Shown piece by piece: positions 28,968-43,283 of a DNA stretch of 64,000 nt. The stretch covers positions 200,001-264,000 of the forward strand of contig NZ_CP150265.1 of assembly GCF_037976325.1 (NCBI RefSeq), written 5' to 3'. Made by a program: the position numbers and the translations under genes. Every line of letters begins with the position of its first letter. Position 1 is the stretch's first letter. This stretch comes from Paenibacillus sp. FSL K6-3182. Its GTDB lineage: Bacteria; Bacillota; Bacilli; Paenibacillales; Paenibacillaceae. Below the pieces are notes generated by a model. The model saw only the letters and a program-made list of their open reading frames with translations, did no database searches and was not told where the DNA came from.

Positions 28968-30032
28968 ATGCGTCAGATCATTGAACTGCAGCAGCAGCTT
29001 GTGCCTGATCTGCTAGAGGTCATGAAGAAACGATATTCGATTTTGCATCAAGTAATGGTATCGGATTTAATCGGACGTCGAACGTTGGCTTCTGTATTAT
29101 CGATGACGGAGCGTATGCTTCGGGCAGAGACCGATTTCCTAAAGACGCAGGGGCTGCTCGAGATTCATTCGGGAGGCATGCGGATTAGCGATTCAGGCAA
29201 GCTTCTTTTAGAGCAGCTTGAGCCATTCTACAAGACAATGTTCGGACTATCCGAACTGGAGGAAACGATTCGCAGCCACTACGGCCTATCGCAGGTCATT
29301 ATAGTTGCTGGCGATTCGGAAGTCTCTGCCCAAACAAAGCGAGAGCTTGGTCGTGCGGGATGTCAGGTGCTTATCAAGGTAATGCAGCCTAACGACGTTG
29401 TAGCTGTAACAGGCGGAACGACGATTGCACAGCTGTCGAATCAACTGATTAGTTCTTCTCAGCTGAATACGAACTTGTTCGTACCGGCTAGAGGTGGTCT
29501 AGGGGAGAGCTTGGATTACCAAGCGAATACGATTGCTTCCATGATGGCTAAGCGTACAGGAGCGCAGTATAGACTTTTGCATGTGCCGGATCATCTGGGA
29601 GAGGAAGCTTTTGCATCTATTATGCAAGAGCCGAACATTCGAGAAATTGTGGATGTCATCCGCAGTGCTCGCATCGTTGTACATGGTATCGGAGATGCTA
29701 TGGTTATGGCAAGACGCAGGCGGCTAGAGCGTGAAGTTATTGATGCTATGGAAGCTGAGGGTGCTTTGGCGGAGTCATTCGGGTTTTATTTTGACCGAAA
29801 AGGCGCTGTCGTGCACAAAATGCAAACGGTGGGGTTACGGCTCGAGGATATTGTTAAAACTGAAGTTGTTATAGGTGTTGCCGGCGGCAAGAGCAAAGGC
29901 GAGGCTATAGCGGCAGTGATGCGCTTTGGACACAATGATGTACTCGTAACGGATGAAGCAGCTGCACTCGAAATCGTAGCTTTGATCGATCAAGAGAAGC
30001 ACAGTCAAGAAGAAGGCAATAAGGAATCATGA
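28968..30032 (+). CDS. cggR: Central glycolytic genes regulator CggR (SorC family)
   Basis: A 354-residue repressor. The N-terminal winged HTH (about 25-75) reads SDLIGRRTLASVLSMTERML; the SorC sugar-binding domain follows with VVAVTGGTTIAQLSNQL near residue 145, FVPARGGLGESL near 171 and GVAGGKSKGEAIAAVMRFGH near 305. In Bacillus it represses gapA-pgk-tpi-pgm-eno until fructose 1,6-bisphosphate binds. Gene order and the operator at 28878 match. It lies 88 nt upstream of gap, and GAAGGA precedes the start. Confidence 0.95.
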   Translation: MRQIIELQQQLVPDLLEVMKKRYSILHQVMVSDLIGRRTLASVLSMTERMLRAETDFLKTQGLLEIHSGGMRISDSGKLLLEQLEPFYKTMFGLSELEETIRSHYGLSQVIIVAGDSEVSAQTKRELGRAGCQVLIKVMQPNDVVAVTGGTTIAQLSNQLISSSQLNTNLFVPARGGLGESLDYQANTIASMMAKRTGAQYRLLHVPDHLGEEAFASIMQEPNIREIVDVIRSARIVVHGIGDAMVMARRRRLEREVIDAMEAEGALAESFGFYFDRKGAVVHKMQTVGLRLEDIVKTEVVIGVAGGKSKGEAIAAVMRFGHNDVLVTDEAAALEIVALIDQEKHSQEEGNKES

Positions 30033-30108
30033 CGCTTTGCTAATTGCTGTTAAGGCATGCCTGCAAAATGTCTTGAAATATATTCATAAATCTTTTAAAA
30101 ACGCTTAG

Positions 30109-31125
<1,017 letters not shown>

Positions 31126-31211
31126 GCAAAGAAGACGGACTAAAGACCGCAGCATTCCGCGCATGCGGAGCTAAGGTTTTTGATTTGCGGCTTCTAGAGT
31201 CGTAAGTCATG

Positions 31212-31250
31212 GGGGCGTTTCTTCTTTGAAGGAACGCCCTTCTTTTTTTT
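31212..31250 (+). terminator. Hairpin terminator between gapA and pgk
   Basis: GGGCGTTTCTT and AAGGAACGCCC form a stem with a short loop, followed by T residues. As pgk lacks an obvious strong promoter, read-through is likely. Confidence 0.75.
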
Positions 31251-31300
31251 GTATTCTACCGCTATACCTTTCCATAACACATTTTCGGGAGGCTTCATAG

Positions 31301-32485
31301 ATGAATAAGAAAAGTGTACGTGATGTTGCAGAACTAGCTGGTAAACGAGTATTTGTTCGCGTTGATTTTAACGTGCCGCTTGAAGATGGAAAAATTACGG
31401 ATGACAAACGTATTCGTGAAACGCTTCCTACAATCAACTTTTTGATCGAAAAAGGCGCAAAAGTTATTCTTGCAAGTCATCTTGGACGTCCAAACGGTCA
31501 AGTAGTAGAAGAGCTTCGCCACACAGCTTCCGCAGCACGTCTATCTGAGCTGCTAGGCAAGCAAGTAACGAAAGCGAACGAAGCTATTGGTGAAGCTGTC
31601 GAAGCGCAAGTTGCTGCACTAAACAACGGTGATGTGCTATTGCTTGAAAACGTACGTTTCTATGAAGGCGAAGAGAAAAACGATCCAGAACTAGCGAAAG
31701 CTTTTGCAAAACTTGCTGACCTGTTCGTAAACGATGCATTTGGCGCTGCTCACCGCGCTCACGCTTCGACAGAAGGCATTGCACACATTTTGCCAGCTGT
31801 ATCAGGCCTTCTTATGGAGAGAGAGCTTGAAGTACTAGGCAAAGCGCTTAACAACCCAGAGCGTCCTTTCACAGCAATCGTTGGCGGTTCGAAAGTTAAA
31901 GACAAAATCGCTGTAATCGATAAAATGCTTGAAATTGCTGACAATGTCATCATTGGCGGCGGCTTGTCTTATACATTCTTTAAAGCACAAGGCCACGAAA
32001 TCGGCAAATCGCTTGTAGACAACAGCAAGCTTGATTTGGCTCTTGAGTTCATAGAAAAAGCGAAAAAACTAGGCAAAAACTTCTTGATCCCAGTTGATAT
32101 CGTTGTAACTGACGATTTCAGCGCTAACGCTAACACACAAATCGTTGACGTTGACAGCATCCCTGCTGATTGGGAAGGTATCGACATCGGTCCTAAAACA
32201 CGTGAGCTTTATGCTGATGTAATCAAAAACTCCAAGTTGGTTGTATGGAACGGACCTATGGGCGTATTCGAAATCGAGCCATTCTCCCATGGTACACAAG
32301 CCGTTGCTCGCGCTTGCGCAGAAACAGCTGGCTATACTGTAATTGGCGGCGGCGATTCCGCAGCAGCAGCTGAGAAATTCCACCTAGCTGACAAAATGGA
32401 CTTCATCTCGACAGGCGGCGGCGCTTCCCTAGAGTTTATGGAAGGCAAAGTGCTTCCAGGCGTAGTTGCCCTTAACGATAAATAA
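31301..32485 (+). CDS. pgk: Phosphoglycerate kinase
   Basis: A 394-residue enzyme. The N-terminal signature [17 protein letters not shown] is near residue 17, substrate-binding SHLGRPNG near residue 60, [12 protein letters not shown] near 113, hinge-region GGSKVKDKI near 200 and nucleotide-binding [10 protein letters not shown] and [13 protein letters not shown] near 315-355. It makes ATP from 1,3-bisphosphoglycerate. GGGAGG precedes the start. It is the second enzyme of the glycolytic block. Confidence 0.97.
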   Translation: MNKKSVRDVAELAGKRVFVRVDFNVPLEDGKITDDKRIRETLPTINFLIEKGAKVILASHLGRPNGQVVEELRHTASAARLSELLGKQVTKANEAIGEAVEAQVAALNNGDVLLLENVRFYEGEEKNDPELAKAFAKLADLFVNDAFGAAHRAHASTEGIAHILPAVSGLLMERELEVLGKALNNPERPFTAIVGGSKVKDKIAVIDKMLEIADNVIIGGGLSYTFFKAQGHEIGKSLVDNSKLDLALEFIEKAKKLGKNFLIPVDIVVTDDFSANANTQIVDVDSIPADWEGIDIGPKTRELYADVIKNSKLVVWNGPMGVFEIEPFSHGTQAVARACAETAGYTVIGGGDSAAAAEKFHLADKMDFISTGGGASLEFMEGKVLPGVVALNDK

Positions 32486-32512
32486 TACATTTACCCAACT
32501 ATATAGATTTGA

Positions 32513-33283
<771 letters not shown>

Positions 33284-33284
33284 T

Positions 33285-36144
<2,860 letters not shown>

Positions 36145-36165
36145 GACGCATTTAGCGGCTTATAT

Positions 36166-36205
36166 AGAAGGGTATGCCTCATCAGGCATATCCTTCTTTT
36201 TTTTT
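36166..36205 (+). terminator. Terminator of the glycolytic block
   Basis: AGAAGGGTATGCCT and AGGCATATCCTTCT form a stem followed by nine T residues. Confidence 0.92.
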
Positions 36206-36262
36206 CGCTCATGCAGGACATAATAAGAGGGTAAAGCATCAACGATTAGGCGGTGTGTTTGA

Positions 36263-37030
36263 TTGGCGAAACCTGTTATAGGCATTCAAATGTATTCTCT
36301 TCGTGATCAAACGGAGATCGATTTTTTGTCCACGCTGGAGAAGGTAGCCAAAATCGGCTATAAAGCGGTAGAATTCACAGGGTATTTCAAAATGCCGGCC
36401 AAAGAGTTGAAAAGCAAGATGGATGGACTCGGATTAATTGCCCCCTCCGTTCATGTACCTTTGAATTTTAGCGATACCAAGCAAATGGAGTCTGATTTTG
36501 AAGGACAAATTGAATATGCCATGGAGCTTGATGTGACTTATATTATTACGCCTTGGTCGCCGCTTCCTGAACTTCCGACAAAGGATAATGTGCAATATTT
36601 AGTTGATGTTTTCACAAAATGCGCAAAGCAGGTGAAGGCAACAGGTATGCAATACGGCTACCATAATCATGATTTTGAATTTAAGCTGGTGGAGAAGAAG
36701 CCTATTATCGATCAAATTTTGTCGGATGTTCCAGAGGAGCTCTTGCAGATGGAGTTTGATCTGGGCTGGATTTATATTGCGGGTTATAAACCGGCTGATT
36801 ATTTGAAGAAATATAAGGGACGCGTTCCTTGCGTGCATTTGAAAGACTTTTTGAAAGGGCGGAAGGATGCAGAAATCGGCAAAGGCGAGGTAGGTTATGA
36901 TGAGCTGTTAAAAGGGCTTGAGCCTGCAGGCGTTAAGTATATGTTTGTGGAGCAGGAGCAATTTAGCTCAAGCTCCCTTGATAGCGCAGCAAATAATTTT
37001 AACTATTTGAAAGAGCATGGCTTTGCGTGA
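36263..37030 (+). CDS. Sugar phosphate isomerase/epimerase (xylose isomerase-like TIM barrel)
   Basis: A 255-residue AP-endonuclease-2/IolE-like barrel. Features are IGIQMYSLRDQTEIDFLSTL at the N-terminus, VEFTGYF near residue 34, APSVHVPL near residue 59, GYHNHDFEF near residue 127, a metal-site FDLGWIYIAGYKP near residue 160, VHLKDFLKGR near 187 and FVEQEQF near 230. The start is TTG with a modest GGCGGTG upstream. The substrate is unknown; members act on inositol derivatives or keto-sugars. It is separated from eno by a terminator. Confidence 0.8.
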   Translation: MAKPVIGIQMYSLRDQTEIDFLSTLEKVAKIGYKAVEFTGYFKMPAKELKSKMDGLGLIAPSVHVPLNFSDTKQMESDFEGQIEYAMELDVTYIITPWSPLPELPTKDNVQYLVDVFTKCAKQVKATGMQYGYHNHDFEFKLVEKKPIIDQILSDVPEELLQMEFDLGWIYIAGYKPADYLKKYKGRVPCVHLKDFLKGRKDAEIGKGEVGYDELLKGLEPAGVKYMFVEQEQFSSSSLDSAANNFNYLKEHGFA

Positions 37031-37054
37031 ACAGCGAGAATAAGGCCTGTCCTA

Positions 37055-37083
37055 TTGTAATTTGTGCCCATCTATGGTACACT
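37055..37083 (+). promoter_or_regulatory. Candidate secG promoter
   Basis: TTGTAA (37055-37060) and TACACT (37078-37083) are 17 nt apart, about 45 nt before the secG start. Confidence 0.5.
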
Positions 37084-37128
37084 CGATTTATGTGTTTCTA
37101 CGGAGCTCCTATGCTGGAGGTGGAATGA

Positions 37129-37365
37129 ATGGATATCATATTGAAAATCGTGCTTGTTATATTTTCTGTCGGCCTTATTGCTGTCGTATTGTTGCAAAAA
37201 GGTAAGAGTGCAGGCTTGTCCGGAGCGATTACGGGTGGCGCTGAGCACCTTTTCGGAAAACAGAAAGCGCGCGGTTTGGATTTGTTCTTGCAACGTTTGA
37301 CAGTTGCTCTTGCAGCTGGTTTCTTCATATTGGCGCTTGTTGTATCTTACTTCGTAAAACAATAA
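37129..37365 (+). CDS. secG: Preprotein translocase subunit SecG
   Basis: A 78-residue membrane protein with two hydrophobic helices (residues 2-22 and 53-74) flanking the conserved [23 protein letters not shown] loop (split here: [12 protein letters not shown], then [11 protein letters not shown]). It belongs to the SecYEG channel. GGAGGTGG lies upstream. The order secG-rnr-smpB-ssrA is the common Firmicute arrangement, here with a cold-shock gene and cutC inserted. A terminator follows. Confidence 0.93.
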   Translation: MDIILKIVLVIFSVGLIAVVLLQKGKSAGLSGAITGGAEHLFGKQKARGLDLFLQRLTVALAAGFFILALVVSYFVKQ

Positions 37366-37380
37366 CGAACACACACGCAG

Positions 37381-37408
37381 AAAGCGAGGATATTCCTCGC
37401 TTTTTTTG
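37381..37408 (+). terminator. Terminator after secG
   Basis: AAAGCGAGGA/TCCTCGCTTT hairpin followed by seven T. Confidence 0.9.
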
Positions 37409-37535
37409 TATTTTCATCATATTCACGGATGCTGAGCATCCATTTCGTGTATACTACAAGTTATATGATAATCTATCAACCTGCTGCAAATGGCGCTAGA
37501 GCAATATGGCAGGTTTATGAGGAGAAAAACTAATA

Positions 37536-40500
37536 ATGATTAATTACGAGCAGGAACTGCTTGATTTTATGAGAGAGACGGCGTATAAGCCGATGACGTA
37601 CCAAGAGCTTGAGAAACATTTTGGTATCGTAGATGCAGTGGAGTTTAAGGAGTTCCTTAAGCTGCTGAACAAATTAGAGGATGAAGGCAAAATCATTCGT
37701 ACGCCAAATGATCATTACGGCGTGCCGGAACGAATGAACTTATTGCGCGGCAAGTTGCAATCGCATGCCAAGGGCTTCGGTTTTCTAATCCCGGATGAGA
37801 AGGATCATGGAGATGTGTATTTGCACGCCAATGATTTGAAGAGCGCAATGAATGGAGACATCATTCTGGTTCGTGTCACTTCGAGAAGTGAGCATGGAGG
37901 CCGGATGGAGGGCGAGGTCGTCCGTATTGTAGAACGTGCCGTTACGCAAATCGTAGGAACGTTCGAGGATCACGAGGTTTATGCTTTTGTCGTGCCGGAT
38001 GATAAACGGATCAATCGGGATATCTTTATTCCAAAAGGCGGCTATCAAGGCGCTGTCTCCGGACAGAAGGTTGTCGTTAAAATTGTTACCTACCCAGAAG
38101 GGCGTTCTGCAGCTGAAGGGGAAATTGTCGAAATTTTGGGACATAAAAATGATCCCGGCGTCGACATCCTGTCGATTATTCGCAAGCATCAGCTTCCTGA
38201 GGGCTTTCCTGATGAAGTGATGAGAGAAGCGGAAGCGGCACCTGATTCCATTACAGACGATGAGATTGTGCAGCAAGGCAGGCGAGATTTGCGCGATGAG
38301 GTCATCGTGACGATAGATGGCGAGGACGCAAAGGATCTAGATGATGCGGTGCATGTGAAGCGTCTGGAGAACGGCAATTATTTGTTAGGTGTACATATTG
38401 CCGATGTCGGCTATTACGTAAAAGAAAATTCAGAGCTCGATCAAGAAGCATACCTTAGAGGCTGCAGCGTATATTTGGTGGATCGCGTTATTCCGATGCT
38501 GCCGCATCGTTTGTCGAATGGCATATGCTCGCTCAACCCGCAGGTTGATCGTCTGACGCTTTCATGTGAAATGGAATTTGATGCGGCGACGCTTAATCGT
38601 GTACGTCATGATGTGTTTACGAGTGTGATTCGCACGAAAGAGCGTATGACCTATACGAATGTGAAAAAAATATTGACTGCAACGGAAGAAGAGCCGCAAA
38701 CCGAGCTGAAAGAGCGTTACGCCAGCTTGCTTGATATGTTCGGTTTGATGGAGGATCTAGCGATGCGTCTTCGTTCGAAACGAATGAAGCGCGGTGCGAT
38801 TGACTTCGACTTCCAAGAGTCTAAGGTTATCGTGGATGAGAACGGCAAAGCGGTTGATATTGTGAAGCGCGAGCGTTCGGTAGCGGAGCAAATCATCGAG
38901 GAATTTATGCTCGTGGCGAATGAAACGGTGGCCGAGCATTTTCACTGGCTTCGTGTGCCGTTCCTGTACCGGATTCATGAAGATCCGTCACAAGAGAAAT
39001 TGCTTAACTTCGTTCAGTTTGCAGCAAACTTCGGTTATGTCGTGAAGGGCAAAGGCAATTCCATTCATCCAAAAGCATTGCAAACGCTGCTTGAGGACAT
39101 TCGCGGAACGAAGGAAGCGACCGTTATTTCCACAGTGATGCTTCGTTCGATGAAGCAGGCGAAATACGATGCGGAGAGCTTGGGGCATTTTGGGCTTGCA
39201 GCTGAGTTTTATTCACACTTTACATCCCCAATTCGCCGCTATCCTGACTTGGTCATTCACCGTATCATTCGCGAGGTGCTTGATGGCAAAGGCCAATTGA
39301 CGGAAGCAAGACATGAGTCGCTAACGGCAAGGATGCCGGAAATTGCGCAGCATTCCTCAGAACGTGAGCGTGTAGCGGTTGATGCAGAGCGTGACACAGA
39401 GCAGTTGAAAAAATGTGAATTCATGCTTGATAAAGTGGGCGAAGAGTTCGAAGGCATTATTAGCAGCGTAACGAGCTTCGGCATGTTTATCGAATTGGAC
39501 AATTCGGTCGAAGGTTTAATTCGTTTGAGCGACATGTCTGATGATTACTATAACTTCCATGAGCAGCATATGATATTGGTCGGCGAGCGTACGTCCAAAG
39601 TGTACCGAATTGGCGATGAAGTTAAAATTCGCGTTACTCGGGTGAGCATGACGGAGCATACGATTGATTTCGAGCTTGTAGATATGAAGCCGCGCAGCGG
39701 CTATAAAGGCATTCCAAGCAGTGGTTTTGGCGGCGGCGAACGCGGCGGAAAAAAACGCGGTGGTTTCGGTGATCGCAATCGCGGCGGCAAAGGTCAAGGC
39801 GGTGCAGGTGAGGGCAACCGCGGAAGAGGCGAGCGCGGAGCGAGCGGTGCTGGTAAGGGCCAAGGTGGCGCAAGCGAAGTTTACCGTGGCAAAAACGAGC
39901 GTGGTGCAAGCGCGGCTGGCAAAGGCCAAGGCGGTGCAGCCGAAGGTTATCGTGGTAAAACGGATCGCGGTGCAAACGCGGGAGGTAAAGGTCAAGGCGG
40001 TGCAGCCGAGGGCGGCCGCGGCAAAGGTCGCGGAGGCAAAGGCGGACGCGGCGGATTTGGCGGCGGCGTCGATCGCAGCGTGGTTGGCATTGTCGAGCAG
40101 GCCAATCCGTGGCGCATCGATGCACCTGATAGCGGGCGCGGCAGCAAGCGGCGCGGACGTGGCGGCGAAGGCGCAGCCGGAGCTGGCGTGAACGACGGTG
40201 GAAATCCGGCGGAGCGTGGGCCGGGGCAAGAGGCGGATTTGTCGCCGGGCAACGGTAGAGATTCATCGCGCGTGAACAATGCGCGTACGGATATGTGGGG
40301 CCTGCCCATCCGCAATAGCGGCGGGCCAGGCGGAAATGGTCGTGGAGCCGGGCAGCGGCGGAACGATGGAAGTGGCGGCGGCGCGAAGCGGCGGCATACG
40401 CCGCAGGGCGGCGTGGTCGGTAGTGAGCGAGGCGCGGAATTGCCGAGCGTGGAAGGCAGCGGCGGCGATGCGGTGAAGAGCAAGCGGAAGAAAAAAAGCG

Positions 40501-40550
40501 GAGGCGGCGGTAACGCCACAGCTGCTTTTGTCCGGAAAAATCGCAAATAA
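37536..40550 (+). CDS. rnr: Ribonuclease R with a very long Gly/Arg-rich C-terminal tail
   Basis: A 1004-residue 3'-to-5' exoribonuclease. The N-terminal winged helix (about 5-70), cold-shock domains (about 70-230), the RNB catalytic domain with [18 protein letters not shown] near residue 263 and [20 protein letters not shown] near 555, and an S1 domain (about 633-712) are in place. Typical RNase R stops soon after S1. Here about 280 residues follow, dominated by Gly, Arg, Lys and Ala with four 22-residue repeats. The tail DNA is far more GC-rich than the rest. It degrades structured RNA and cooperates with SmpB-tmRNA, encoded just downstream. Confidence 0.95.
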   Translation: MINYEQELLDFMRETAYKPMTYQELEKHFGIVDAVEFKEFLKLLNKLEDEGKIIRTPNDHYGVPERMNLLRGKLQSHAKGFGFLIPDEKDHGDVYLHANDLKSAMNGDIILVRVTSRSEHGGRMEGEVVRIVERAVTQIVGTFEDHEVYAFVVPDDKRINRDIFIPKGGYQGAVSGQKVVVKIVTYPEGRSAAEGEIVEILGHKNDPGVDILSIIRKHQLPEGFPDEVMREAEAAPDSITDDEIVQQGRRDLRDEVIVTIDGEDAKDLDDAVHVKRLENGNYLLGVHIADVGYYVKENSELDQEAYLRGCSVYLVDRVIPMLPHRLSNGICSLNPQVDRLTLSCEMEFDAATLNRVRHDVFTSVIRTKERMTYTNVKKILTATEEEPQTELKERYASLLDMFGLMEDLAMRLRSKRMKRGAIDFDFQESKVIVDENGKAVDIVKRERSVAEQIIEEFMLVANETVAEHFHWLRVPFLYRIHEDPSQEKLLNFVQFAANFGYVVKGKGNSIHPKALQTLLEDIRGTKEATVISTVMLRSMKQAKYDAESLGHFGLAAEFYSHFTSPIRRYPDLVIHRIIREVLDGKGQLTEARHESLTARMPEIAQHSSERERVAVDAERDTEQLKKCEFMLDKVGEEFEGIISSVTSFGMFIELDNSVEGLIRLSDMSDDYYNFHEQHMILVGERTSKVYRIGDEVKIRVTRVSMTEHTIDFELVDMKPRSGYKGIPSSGFGGGERGGKKRGGFGDRNRGGKGQGGAGEGNRGRGERGASGAGKGQGGASEVYRGKNERGASAAGKGQGGAAEGYRGKTDRGANAGGKGQGGAAEGGRGKGRGGKGGRGGFGGGVDRSVVGIVEQANPWRIDAPDSGRGSKRRGRGGEGAAGAGVNDGGNPAERGPGQEADLSPGNGRDSSRVNNARTDMWGLPIRNSGGPGGNGRGAGQRRNDGSGGGAKRRHTPQGGVVGSERGAELPSVEGSGGDAVKSKRKKKSGGGGNATAAFVRKNRK
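39786..40049 (+). repeat. Four 66-bp tandem repeats inside the rnr tail
   Basis: Units start near 39786, 39852, 39918 and 39984, each encoding GKGQGGA then a variable half with RGK, ERG or DRG. The register is exactly 22 codons. The last unit degenerates into [11 protein letters not shown]. Confidence 0.8.
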
Positions 40551-40689
40551 ATAAGGGCGGCGACTTCCGTTCTATGGCATAATTGGAAGTCGCCGCGATC
40601 TGGGCAATTTGGGAAAATATATTTAAGCTCGTCACTTGCATTTTAATTCTGGGTATAGTACACTCAAATCAATCGATAATATGAACCTG

Positions 40690-40752
40690 AATTCACATAT
40701 TGAAAAGGGTATCATTATAGTCATGAAACCCTTTCCAATGTGTGAATTTTTT
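40690..40752 (+). terminator. Large stem-loop with T run upstream of the cold-shock gene
   Basis: AATTCACATATTGAAAAGGG and CCCTTTCCAATGTGTGAATT pair over about 20 bp with one mismatch and one G-U, around a 16-nt loop, then TTTTTT. A possible promoter (TTGCAT-17-TACACT, 40637-40665) lies upstream of it, so the hairpin may sit in the leader of the cold-shock gene as an attenuator; it could instead be the rnr terminator. Confidence 0.7.
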
Positions 40753-40806
40753 GTTTAAAGACAAACCAGGCGCATATTAATATTATTTTTTTGGAGGTTT
40801 TTACAC

Positions 40807-41007
40807 ATGCAACAAGGTACAGTTAAATGGTTTAACGCAGAAAAAGGTTTCGGCTTTATCGAAGTTGAAGGCGGCAACGATGTATTCGTACATTTCTCCG
40901 CAATCACTGGCGAAGGCTTCAAAACTCTTGAAGAAGGACAACGCGTAGAATTTAACGTTGTTCAAGGCAACCGTGGACCACAAGCAGAAAACGTTGTAAA
41001 GCTGTAG
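40807..41007 (+). CDS. Cold-shock protein (CspA family)
   Basis: A 66-residue OB-fold RNA chaperone. RNP1 (KGFGFIEV) and RNP2 (DVFVHFSAI) are intact, with the N-terminal [13 protein letters not shown] of the family. TTGGAGG lies 10 nt before the start. A 20-bp hairpin stands 55 nt upstream and a terminator follows directly, so it is a single-gene unit. It may melt RNA structure at low temperature. Confidence 0.95.
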   Translation: MQQGTVKWFNAEKGFGFIEVEGGNDVFVHFSAITGEGFKTLEEGQRVEFNVVQGNRGPQAENVVKL

Positions 41008-41025
41008 TAGCTTACGAACGTTGAT

Positions 41026-41065
41026 AAAACCGCCTTTGACCTTTTAGGTTGAGGGCGGTTTTTTT
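41026..41065 (+). terminator. Terminator of the cold-shock gene
   Basis: AAAACCGCC and GGGCGGTTTT pair around an inner CCTTTT/AGG loop and are followed by a T run. Confidence 0.85.
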
Positions 41066-41095
41066 GTGCATAAAATGAGCTTCTGTTTTGTTGCT

Positions 41096-41824
41096 TTATT
41101 GGAATTCATTAAGTAATTGACGGGCATGACGAACGAGCATTCCATCGATAGGAGAATCTGTTCCACCGGTTCTAACACCAGTTCCGAGATGAACGGCTTG
41201 TGCTCCGGTAGATTTTATAAAGGCAGGCAATGAAGGAACCGATAGACCGCTTCCTGGGAGTATGGTAACAGTATGTCCAATACTTTGTTTAACCAACCTA
41301 TTAATTTGATCTGTTGCTTCAAGAACGCTCGGTTTACCGCCTGAGGTAAGTATCCATTTGATTTGAGGGTATTTTAGGAGTGTGGTTAACGCCTCTTCTT
41401 GGTCAGGTACCTCATCAAATGCTCGGTGGAAGGTAACAGGACGATCACCAGCGGCTTCCAATAAACTTTCTAAAGCATCCGTATTAATAGTTCCATCAAG
41501 CTGAAGTGTGCCTAAGACGAACGCATGAACGCCTAATGTACGCATTCTGATCATTTGAGCAGTCATTTCACTAAGATCTGCCTTATCGTAAACAAAGGAA
41601 TTGCTATGAGGCCTAACCATCGCATGTACGGGATATACTTTAGCTATAGGGGTATGATTAGCTTGCTCGAGCCGTTTAAGCGCCTCAAGCACCGATAACG
41701 TAACGTCCTCTTGTGGAGTTAGTCCACCTTCTTCAAAGGCGGATATAAGCTCTACACGGTCCGCACCGTGCACTACAGCTGTAACCGCTTCATCTGCAGT
41801 TGTAGCAATGATTTCAAGCAGCAT
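41096..41824 (-). CDS. cutC: Copper homeostasis protein CutC
   Basis: A 242-residue TIM-barrel protein: MLLEIIATTADEAVTAVVHGADRVEL at the N-terminus (read as MLLEIIATTADE then AVHGADRVEL-like), VYPVHAMVRPHSNSFVYD near residue 65, VLGTLQLDGTIN near 98, FHRAFDEVPDQEEAL near 125, LTSGGKPSV near 150 and TILPGSGLS near 180. CutC proteins are linked to copper tolerance, though the activity is unclear. The start at 41824 has AAGGAG upstream; an earlier in-frame ATG lacks one. It converges on the cold-shock gene. Confidence 0.9.
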   Translation of the reverse strand: MLLEIIATTADEAVTAVVHGADRVELISAFEEGGLTPQEDVTLSVLEALKRLEQANHTPIAKVYPVHAMVRPHSNSFVYDKADLSEMTAQMIRMRTLGVHAFVLGTLQLDGTINTDALESLLEAAGDRPVTFHRAFDEVPDQEEALTTLLKYPQIKWILTSGGKPSVLEATDQINRLVKQSIGHTVTILPGSGLSVPSLPAFIKSTGAQAVHLGTGVRTGGTDSPIDGMLVRHARQLLNEFQ

Positions 41825-41961
41825 GGGAAATCTCCTTTTTGGGCAGGGCGACAGAGCGGGATGCTCCGTAGCCGCCTTGATTTTCGTTGTTAAAGTTGTT
41901 ACAATGAACACCAGTATACGTGCAACCATTATTTTAGCTTAATTAAGTCGAGGTGACTAGC

Positions 41962-42441
41962 ATGGGTAAGAAGAGTGACGGCAAGCAGCTCGCCCAGAAT
42001 AAGAAAGCTTCCCATGACTATTTCATTGAGGAAACTTTCGAAGCTGGCATGGTGCTTTTGGGTACAGAAATTAAATCGCTGCGAACGGGTCGTGCAAATA
42101 TAAGTGATGCATTTGCTACCATTCGCAACGGCGAAATTTTCATACACAATATGCACATTAGTCCGTTCGAGCAAGGGAATATTCACAACCCTACCGATCC
42201 AACGCGTGCTCGCAAGCTGTTGATGCACAAGATGCAAATTCATAAGCTTCTAGGCTTATCCAAGCAAGAAGGTTATGCTATTGTACCCTTGAAGATTTAT
42301 GTGCGCAATGGTTACGCGAAGTTATTGATTGGTCTCGGTAAAGGTAAGAAGCAATACGACAAGCGCGATAGTGCAGCTAAACGTGATGCTCAGCGTGACA
42401 TTCAGCGTGTGCTGCGTGAGAAACAGAAGGTTTCTAACTAA
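41962..42441 (+). CDS. smpB: SsrA-binding protein SmpB
   Basis: A 159-residue tmRNA-binding protein. Core motifs are [30 protein letters not shown] (N-terminal beta-barrel; seen as [19 protein letters not shown]), [15 protein letters not shown] near residue 76, and the basic C-terminal tail [20 protein letters not shown], which inserts into the mRNA channel. GAGGTG lies upstream. It delivers tmRNA to stalled ribosomes; ssrA is 257 nt downstream. Confidence 0.97.
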   Translation: MGKKSDGKQLAQNKKASHDYFIEETFEAGMVLLGTEIKSLRTGRANISDAFATIRNGEIFIHNMHISPFEQGNIHNPTDPTRARKLLMHKMQIHKLLGLSKQEGYAIVPLKIYVRNGYAKLLIGLGKGKKQYDKRDSAAKRDAQRDIQRVLREKQKVSN

Positions 42442-42698
42442 GGTGTAGATTTCCATGGCAGCAAGCGACCATGATTGCCAATAACAATTGTGCACGGAAG
42501 CAGCTGATTCGTGGTATACTAAGACAGTAGCAACGGCAAGACAATCAATAAATGCAAGTGCATTCGTGCTAGACAATCGGAACAGCCTGCTTGGTCAGAT
42601 GCTGATCCTTAATCCTAAAGCTTCAATTGAGCTAAACGTTAGTGTGGATCTACTCTTCGGAGTAGTGTTAATCTGCAGCTAGCCGTTTATGCAAAATT

Positions 42699-43064
42699 GG
42701 GGGCGTTTATGGATTCGACGGGGATTGTACGAGCGCGGGTTGCGGGTAGCGGGGAGTCGTCCGCTTCATCAACGCTAAAGCCTATTAAACGGCAAACAAC
42801 AAACAAACTACGCTTTCGCAGCCTAAGAAACTGTGTGCGTGCTTCTACCCAGCATCGTCCATGTGACTGGATTAGGGGCTAACAAGTAGTGGAATACGCT
42901 GTCTCATCTCCGCCTGCGGTGAGCTGAAGAAGACAATCAGGCTGACCTTAGCGAAAGCCGGTTACGGGGCGTTTGCTTGGGTGACATCAAAACTGTGACT
43001 ACACCCGTAGAAGCCTGTGTGGCGTGATCTTCGGACAGGGGTTCAAATCCCCTCGCCTCCACCA
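42699..43064 (+). ncRNA. ssrA: Transfer-messenger RNA (tmRNA)
   Basis: A 366-nt one-piece tmRNA. The 5' end GGGGGCG pairs with the 3' CGCCTCC before the encoded ACCA; GGATTCGACGGGG follows the acceptor strand and the T-arm is GGGGTTCAAATCCCC. The tag reading frame at 42791-42826 begins GGC and encodes GKQQTNYAFAA plus stop, giving AGKQQTNYAFAA on rescued proteins. Its 3' end is the sequence duplicated many times downstream, as expected if it is an integration site. Confidence 0.97.
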
Positions 43065-43075
43065 ATACCATGAAG

Positions 43076-43104
43076 AAACCCGACCTCGTGAGGTCGGGTT
43101 TTTT
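43076..43104 (+). terminator. ssrA terminator
   Basis: AAACCCGACCTC/GAGGTCGGGTTT with a two-base tip and T run. The same hairpin recurs at 53849 and 59186. Confidence 0.93.
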
Positions 43105-43143
43105 GATTTTTTAGTCATGTTAAGAGCATGTCTTTTATTAAAA

Positions 43144-43160
43144 TAACGGGCAGATTAGTG
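43144..43160 (+). repeat. CTAACGGG-family motif, A flavour (first copy)
   Basis: TAACGGGCAGATTAG follows the flank of ssrA and precedes the phosphatase gene. It marks the left edge of the accessory array. Confidence 0.7.
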
Positions 43161-43283
43161 GAAAAGTATCGAATATATAAGTCATAGTAAAGCGATCAAA
43201 AAGGAGAATATAAGATTTTCTCGAATATTCTGAAATGCTGATATTTTAGGTGTGTATACACTATATTCAAATGGGGGATTCAA

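Noticed and set aside
39516..40641. Long frames opposite or beside the rnr tail
   Set aside because: They arise from GC-rich repetitive codons of the tail; composition is biased and no start signal is present.
42442..42698. A small gene between smpB and ssrA
   Set aside because: The open frame there has no ribosome binding site and the stretch more likely holds the ssrA promoter (a TGGTATACT lies near 42512).
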